The notes under the pieces were generated by a model. That model worked only from the letters and a program-made list of their open reading frames with translations. It had not been told where the DNA came from and searched no databases. Both the position numbers and the translations under genes were made by a program. 11,216 bases of DNA from a bacterium (GTDB lineage Bacteria > Chloroflexota > Dormibacteria > UBA8260 > Bog-877), in contig JAKAVU010000060.1 in NCBI GenBank assembly GCA_021817185.1, forward strand, positions 1 through 11,216. The letters are read 5' to 3'. Shown piece by piece: positions 6,726 to 11,216 of this stretch (positions within the stretch are counted from its first letter, which is position 1; each line of letters starts with the position of its first letter).

Positions 6726-8195
6726 TCACGAGGGGTCGACCCCTGGAGTGCGGAACGCTAGCAGTTGGACTCCCGCCGAGGCGGCCGGCGACAACCAGAG
6801 CTCGCACTCCAGGTCGCCGGCTTCACAGTGAAGGGTGACGGTGCCTCGGAGGCGTGCGGACGAACGCAGCGGTCCCACCTTCTGGAAGCGTCCCAGCCGG
6901 GCCCGCAGCCTGCCCAGCTCCACGTTCCGAGTCTGGAGGTCCCGATCCCGGAAGAGGTTGTCGGCCGCCAGCTCCGCCCAGCCCACGAGGGTACCCTGCT
7001 GGTACGCACTGACCAGCAGATCCCGAGCCCGGACCAGCTCAGGGGCGGGCTCCTCATGGCGGGGTGCCAGCAGTCCGGCTCGATCCAAGACATCAATCGC
7101 CTCGCCGACGGCGACGCGCATCGGGGCATAGGTGAGGTTCGAGAACGCGAAGACTGCCAGGTCGCAGTCCGGCAACCACTCGACGTGCGATCCGAAGCCA
7201 GGCAGGCCCCCACTGTGGAACACCACCCGCCCCTGCCGCTCATGCCACCCGGAGAACAGGCCGAAACCGTATCCGAGGCCGCCGACCCCCGTCCGGACCG
7301 CTCGCCCCGGCCGGATGGCCCGGTGGGGCTGGTGCATCTCCCGAAGGCTCGGCGTCGCGACTGGGGACTCGGGGTCCGGCTCGGCGGTCGTCCAGGCCCG
7401 GAGGTGAAGCTGGGCGTAGCTGCTGAAGTCCGCAATCGAGGTCCAGACCCCACCCATGGCTCCAAAGGCCCCATGGTGCAGTGCCGGTTCGACCACCAGG
7501 CCATGATCAGCCAGCCGGTGTCCATCCGCGCGTCGCGAGGGATCCACATCATCCAGCTCGAAGTGGGTGGACCCCATCCCCAGTGGCTGGAACAGCCGCC
7601 GGGCGGCAAACGCCGGCAGGGTCGAGCCGGTCACCACCTCGAGTACGCGGCCCAGGATCGCATAGCCCAGGTTGGAGTACTCGAATTCACGGCCCGGCAA
7701 CCGATCCAGGGGAATGCCGGACCTGAGCAGCGAGGTGAAGTCGCCATCCGACATGTCCAAGTGGCGGTCTGCCCAGGGGTCGTCCTCGACCAGGCCGGCC
7801 GACATGGTGAGGAGGTGGCGCAGGGTGACCCAGCGCGCCAGCTCCCCGGGGTACCCCGACAGCCGCAGCTCGGGAAGGTAGGCACCAACGCTCTCATCCA
7901 GGCTGAGCACCCCAGCATCGCGCAACATAAGCAAGCAGCAGGCGGTGATGCTCTTGGTCATCGACGCGATCCGAAAGACCGTTTGCGGCGTGAGTCGGGC
8001 TCCCGACTCAAGCGCGGCCGCTCCCTCCTGCCCGTAGCAGAGCATCCCCTTGGAGCTGGCAACCGCCCAGCACACCCCGGGCAGGCCTCCCCTCTCCCGG
8101 GCAGCCGCGAACACCTCCCCCAGGGCCCGGACGGTTTCTCCCTCCAGCCGAACTGAGCCCGCCTGCGGGCAAAGGTCACACTCCACAGCGACCAT
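6726..8195 (-). CDS. Class C beta-lactamase-like serine hydrolase
   Basis: This 489-residue protein belongs to the beta-lactamase/penicillin-binding-protein-like serine hydrolases (class C, EstB, D-aminopeptidase group). Active-site motifs, numbered from the ATG at 8195, are SMTK (Ser78, Lys81), YSN (Tyr173, Asn175) and HSGG (His327-Gly329, replacing KTG). Other family blocks are TPQTVFRIASMTKS, LRHLLTMSAGL and GVWTSIADF. About 100 residues after the catalytic domain (roughly 385-489) form a separate C-terminal beta-rich part. No signal peptide is seen; the N-terminus instead begins with a CxxC pair (Cys6, Cys9), so the protein may be cytoplasmic, or the start may be slightly different. The frame is open to 8333, but the added residues are low-complexity. 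There is no clear ribosome binding site. The substrate (ester, peptide or beta-lactam) cannot be told. Confidence 0.85.
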   Translation of the reverse strand: MVAVECDLCPQAGSVRLEGETVRALGEVFAAARERGGLPGVCWAVASSKGMLCYGQEGAAALESGARLTPQTVFRIASMTKSITACCLLMLRDAGVLSLDESVGAYLPELRLSGYPGELARWVTLRHLLTMSAGLVEDDPWADRHLDMSDGDFTSLLRSGIPLDRLPGREFEYSNLGYAILGRVLEVVTGSTLPAFAARRLFQPLGMGSTHFELDDVDPSRRADGHRLADHGLVVEPALHHGAFGAMGGVWTSIADFSSYAQLHLRAWTTAEPDPESPVATPSLREMHQPHRAIRPGRAVRTGVGGLGYGFGLFSGWHERQGRVVFHSGGLPGFGSHVEWLPDCDLAVFAFSNLTYAPMRVAVGEAIDVLDRAGLLAPRHEEPAPELVRARDLLVSAYQQGTLVGWAELAADNLFRDRDLQTRNVELGRLRARLGRFQKVGPLRSSARLRGTVTLHCEAGDLECELWLSPAASAGVQLLAFRTPGVDPS

Positions 8196-8527
8196 GATGG
8201 CGCCGCCGGCCGTCCCCAGCGCCGTACACCAAGCTCGGGCCGAGCCGGGTGTCCCGCCCTGTGGACCAGCAGTGGTACTTGGACTCACTCGCGGGAAACC
8301 GTCGGCCGCAGCTTCTGAAGGGCGCTGGGCCACACCGGCCCAGCCGCCAGCGTCAAGACCACGGCCCGGGAGCTGGCCCGGTCACGGCCCGAGCCGGGGC
8401 CGCGGCTGACACGCCCGCGGGGCTGGCGGCAAGCGGGATGCCACCCCCGCCTCAAATTTTCCGCCCAGGCCAGAAGAGCCAGCGGGGCTCGGATGCCGTG
8501 GCCGGGCCCATGCGGGTGCGGCCCAAC
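8196..8527. other. Intergenic region between the KdpD-like gene and the serine hydrolase
   Basis: These 332 bp lie between two minus-strand genes. The sequence is GC-rich with a single AT-rich spot (AAATTTT near 8454-8460). It contains one strong hairpin (8324-8344) and no gene with convincing coding character on either strand. It should carry the 3' end of the KdpD-like transcript and a promoter for the hydrolase, but no clear promoter pair was recognised. Confidence 0.5.
8324..8344 (-). terminator. Candidate hairpin downstream of the KdpD-like gene
   Basis: GCTGGGCC and GGCCCAGC form a perfect 8-bp stem around a 5-nt loop (ACACC on the + strand). It lies about 180 nt beyond the KdpD-like stop and about 130 nt before the hydrolase start, a sensible place for a transcript end. 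There is no T-tract, so termination is only a possibility. Confidence 0.3.
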
Positions 8528-10747
8528 TCACCTGCGCGCTGGCGCGGCTGCGGTGACCGCACTCGGCAGGAGGGTGCGGCCCAGGATGTGGATGTCGGTG
8601 TCCTTGGCCAGCCGGATTACCTCCAGCGCCACCGGCCGCTCCCAGGGCATCCGATGCCTGGTCCGCGGCGCCGGCATGATCAGAGTGGTGACCTGATGGG
8701 ACTCGGCCCAACTGACCAGGGTGGCCGCCACCGTTCCCTCCCTCGGCAGCGGCACCAACGCAACTCCACTCCTGGCCGCCAGCCGGGCGAGCTCCTCGAT
8801 CGCGGTGGACTCGCGGCCGTCCAGACGTGGCTGGGTGACCGTGACCAGGGAGAGCTCGGCGTCCTCGCGCCGGGCCATGGCGAGCCCGGCATCGAGAAGT
8901 TGGGCGGCCAAATCCACCCGCTCCGGGCGGAGAGCCACCGCGATCCGCTCTTGCACGGCCCACAGCGTCCGAATGGCGTTGGTGGCAATGTAACGCTGCA
9001 GCCGCTGTTCCGTGTGGTCGGCCACCAACCGGAGCGCCGCCTCGCGCAGGTCGCTGAGCAGCTCTTCCCGGAAGACGCCCAGCGCCTGGGTCACCTCATC
9101 CGCCGGGACTAAACCTCCGGACCGTACCCGCTCGCGCAGTTCGGCTGGGGGAATGTCCACCAACTCGATCTCATCCGCCTGATCGAGAACCCCACGGGGT
9201 ACCAGGCCCGTCAACTCATTGTGGTCATCCCGCAACGCCTCCAATTGAGAGCGGGCCCACTCGAAGCCGGGCAGGTCGATGAGGCCGATGGTTCCCACCA
9301 CGTTGATCCCGGCCTCCTGCAGGCGCTGCACCTGCGAACAGCGCGGCTCTTGAGATTCGCGGTCCCGCACGGATAGGTCGTCCACGCAGACGACGCTGGG
9401 GTTGCTGCGCAGCACCGTCTCGACGTCGACGGCTCCGGTCGGGAGGGTCGGCACCTCACGCAGGCCGGCCAGCAGGGCCTCGATGCCGGTCCGGCCATGA
9501 CCCCCCACTGCGGCCACCGCGACGTCGGCCCCGCGTCGCTGCCGACGACCGGCCTCCTCCAACATCCGGGTCGTCTTGCCGACGCCGGGCGCGTACCCGA
9601 TGTACAGCCGAAGTGAGCCGGCGGTTCCCGAGCTGGCCTCGCGGCGCAGGATTGCGTCCGGATCGGGACGCGCATCCCCCGTCCCCAGGGGTCGCCCGCC
9701 GAGGCGCCTGCCGATCACATGGAGGTGACGATCGGCCAGCCCCTCGAGCAGCTGGCCGATGAGTGCCTGTTGACGGGATCCCGGCCGGCTGCCGGCCGGG
9801 GCCGACACCATGATGTGGGTCGCCGCTGAACGTCCGATCTCGGCCACTATCGCGGCCACCGAGTGAGTGTTCGAACAGGTGCGATAGACGGCGCCCAGGT
9901 CGCCCGCCAGGGCGGCGGCGGCGGCAAGGTCCTCCCCTCCGCGGTCCGGCTCGCCGACTCCGAGCACCTCCACCGGAGCGGACAGCCGGCGGCCCATGCG
10001 GACACCCCGGCGGATGAGCCCCAAGGCGGTGGGATCGGCCGGCGCCACGATCAGCACCCTGTCCGCTGCGCGCGCGGGCGCTTCCGCCACCGTCCTAACC
10101 CGTCGGTGCTGCACCGTGTACCGCAGGGCCAGCTCCCTGAGTGCAGCCAGGTTGCCCTCTCTGAAGAAGCTGTTCAGGGCAACCTCGACCCGCTCTGGTG
10201 GGTAGATGTTGCCATGCCGCATGCGCTTACGGAGAGCCTCTGGGGTGATGTCAGCGAGGCGCAACTCCGCCGCTCCCTGAAGTACAGAGTCGGGCACGGT
10301 CTCGCGGACCGCGACCCCGGTTACCTGCTCCACCACGTCGCGAAGGCTTTCGATGTGCTGGATGTTCACCGTGGTCCACACATCTATGCCGGCGTCGAGC
10401 AGGTCCTCGACATCCTGCCACCGCTTGCCGTGGCGCATGCCTGGCAGGTTGGTGTGGGCCAGCTCATCGACCAGTGCCAACTTTGGGTGGCGCTCCAGTG
10501 TGGCCTGAAGGTCCATCTCCTCGACCCGGATCCCGTGGTACTCGAGCACCAGCGGCGGGATCCTCTCCAAGCCATCCAGCGCCTGCTCCGTGAGCGGTCG
10601 GCCGTAGGTCTGCGCCCAGGCCACCACCACGTCGGTGCCACAGTCGCGTTCACGGCGACCCTCCTCCAACATCGAGAAGGTCTTGCCCACCCCCGGGGCG
10701 GATCCCAGGAAGACCGTGAGCGCCCCCCGGCCGGACTGGTCAGTCAT
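8528..10747 (-). CDS. Soluble tandem KdpD-sensor/USP protein without histidine kinase
   Basis: This 739-residue protein has two KdpD N-terminal sensor domains, each followed by a universal-stress-protein (USP)-like domain. Module 1: Walker A GSAPGVGKT (15-23), DELAHTN (94-100), RHGKRWQDVEDLL (105-117), NIQHIESL (128-135), then a USP-like domain (about 229-346). Module 2: Walker A GYAPGVGKT (384-392), then DDLSVRD (456-462) where DELAHTN is expected and GLID (488-491) where NIQH is expected, followed by a USP-like domain (about 597-725). Full-length KdpD (about 900 residues) continues with four membrane helices, GAF and histidine kinase domains. All are missing, and no hydrophobic segment is long enough to span a membrane. 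The ATG at 10747 begins just before the first domain; a longer TTG start at 10831 adds only low-complexity sequence. Kinase-less KdpD forms are known in some bacteria. No kdpFABC or kdpE gene is in the window. A role in potassium or stress signalling is inferred. Confidence 0.88.
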   Translation of the reverse strand: MTDQSGRGALTVFLGSAPGVGKTFSMLEEGRRERDCGTDVVVAWAQTYGRPLTEQALDGLERIPPLVLEYHGIRVEEMDLQATLERHPKLALVDELAHTNLPGMRHGKRWQDVEDLLDAGIDVWTTVNIQHIESLRDVVEQVTGVAVRETVPDSVLQGAAELRLADITPEALRKRMRHGNIYPPERVEVALNSFFREGNLAALRELALRYTVQHRRVRTVAEAPARAADRVLIVAPADPTALGLIRRGVRMGRRLSAPVEVLGVGEPDRGGEDLAAAAALAGDLGAVYRTCSNTHSVAAIVAEIGRSAATHIMVSAPAGSRPGSRQQALIGQLLEGLADRHLHVIGRRLGGRPLGTGDARPDPDAILRREASSGTAGSLRLYIGYAPGVGKTTRMLEEAGRRQRRGADVAVAAVGGHGRTGIEALLAGLREVPTLPTGAVDVETVLRSNPSVVCVDDLSVRDRESQEPRCSQVQRLQEAGINVVGTIGLIDLPGFEWARSQLEALRDDHNELTGLVPRGVLDQADEIELVDIPPAELRERVRSGGLVPADEVTQALGVFREELLSDLREAALRLVADHTEQRLQRYIATNAIRTLWAVQERIAVALRPERVDLAAQLLDAGLAMARREDAELSLVTVTQPRLDGRESTAIEELARLAARSGVALVPLPREGTVAATLVSWAESHQVTTLIMPAPRTRHRMPWERPVALEVIRLAKDTDIHILGRTLLPSAVTAAAPARR

Positions 10748-11216
10748 CGTGGGGGGCGCATTCCCCGGCACAGCCTCGGCGGCACTGTGAACGGCAACTC
10801 CGCGCGCCAGCACCGGGGCCGGTGCGGCCAAGCAGGCGTAGTTGAGCTGGCCCCCAAGGGCTGATCGAGTCTTCGGCTCACCAGTCCATGATGACCGGTC
10901 ACCGGCGCTCCACCCCGGTAGCCGGGCGAGCGGGCAAGAGTTCCGATTAGCCCCGCTGGAGTCGCGTCAGTTGCTGGATCGGCCCTCCTGGCACACGAGG
11001 ACTTGTAACCATTGTGCCCAGCGGCGAGCGTGGGCTGGCCGGGGCCGACCGGTGTTAGGGGGCTCGGGACAGCAAACGCTAGGCGTGGACCTGCCTCGCT
11101 CAGGGCGGTCCGGCGTCACTCTGTGAGGGATCAGCCGTCGTGCAGGGTTCTGATCACGATAGCTGCGGAATTTTTGGACAAAGAGTGCGAGGCTGGATCG
11201 ACGGCGGTGGCAGAAG
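10748..11216. other. Region upstream of the KdpD-like gene, no gene recognised
   Basis: These 469 bp up to the window edge hold no reading frame with recognisable protein family or good ribosome binding site on either strand. They should contain the promoter and control region of the KdpD-like gene. Visible items are a perfect 10-bp palindrome TGACCGGTCA (10892-10901), a TGATCA palindrome near 11151-11156 and an AT-rich spot (AATTTTT near 11170). No tRNA or known riboswitch was found. Confidence 0.5.

Noticed and set aside
6765..8156. 463-codon + strand open frame
   Set aside because: It is antisense to the serine hydrolase, whose SxxK, YxN and HxG motifs are all present. The product is low-complexity and typical of a high-GC shadow frame.
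8196..8333. 46-codon N-terminal extension of the serine hydrolase
   Set aside because: The added residues show no export signal or conserved motif. The ATG at 8195 is nearer the catalytic domain, although neither start has a clear ribosome binding site.
8249..9112. 287-codon + strand open frame spanning the intergenic region and the KdpD-like 3' end
   Set aside because: It has Gln/Arg/Pro-rich composition, no family resemblance and no ribosome binding site, and it is antisense to the USP domain of the KdpD-like protein.
10981..11040. tRNA-Thr-like anticodon loop (ACTTGTAACC) in the upstream intergenic region
   Set aside because: The flanking bases do not form a five-base-pair anticodon stem, and no T-loop or acceptor stem is in the right place.
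10842..11126. 94-codon + strand open frame upstream of the KdpD-like gene
   Set aside because: It has no ribosome binding site, Arg/Pro/Ser-rich GC-driven composition and no recognisable family, and it overlaps the likely control region.
10748..11216. A c-di-AMP (ydaO/yuaA) riboswitch ahead of the KdpD-like gene
   Set aside because: Read on the minus strand there is only a vague CGGGGTGGAGC stretch. The ordered conserved blocks of that riboswitch could not be found.

Overview
The window is a GC-rich bacterial fragment with dense coding, frequent GTG starts and stop/start overlaps of the GTGA/ATGA kind. The DinB/DUF664 protein (a fold shared with mycothiol-dependent transferases) and the RibD-like reductase fit an actinobacterial or related high-GC Terrabacteria lineage, for example uncultured Actinobacteriota or Dormibacterota/Chloroflexota. 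This placement is an inference: there is no marker gene here. No mobile element, CRISPR array, rRNA or tRNA was found.

Region 1 (2-3688, + strand) is a nickel-pincer-nucleotide (NPN) operon in the order larA homologue (5' end cut by the window edge) - larE - larB - larC. All three junctions are 4-bp stop/start overlaps. LarB carboxylates and hydrolyses nicotinic acid adenine dinucleotide, LarE supplies sulfur and LarC inserts nickel. The LarA-like protein is the expected client of the cofactor, with Lys and His at the spacing of the LarA cofactor ligands. Its substrate cannot be read from sequence.

Region 2 (3825-5978, - strand) is a compact operon: folE (GTP cyclohydrolase I), an SDR oxidoreductase, and a RibD-C/dihydrofolate-reductase-like reductase. 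It looks like a pterin-producing and pterin-reducing module. A strong hairpin lies between this operon and the converging lar operon. A 275-bp divergent intergenic region separates folE from region 3.

Region 3 (6254-8195) holds a small DinB/DUF664 protein on + and a class-C-beta-lactamase-type serine hydrolase on -. Their stop codons are 1 bp apart.

Region 4 (8528-10747, - strand) is the most unusual gene: a soluble protein made of two consecutive KdpD sensor modules, each with a universal-stress-protein-like domain. It has no membrane segments and no histidine kinase, and the second module has lost key signature residues. About 470 bp upstream of it contain no recognised gene.
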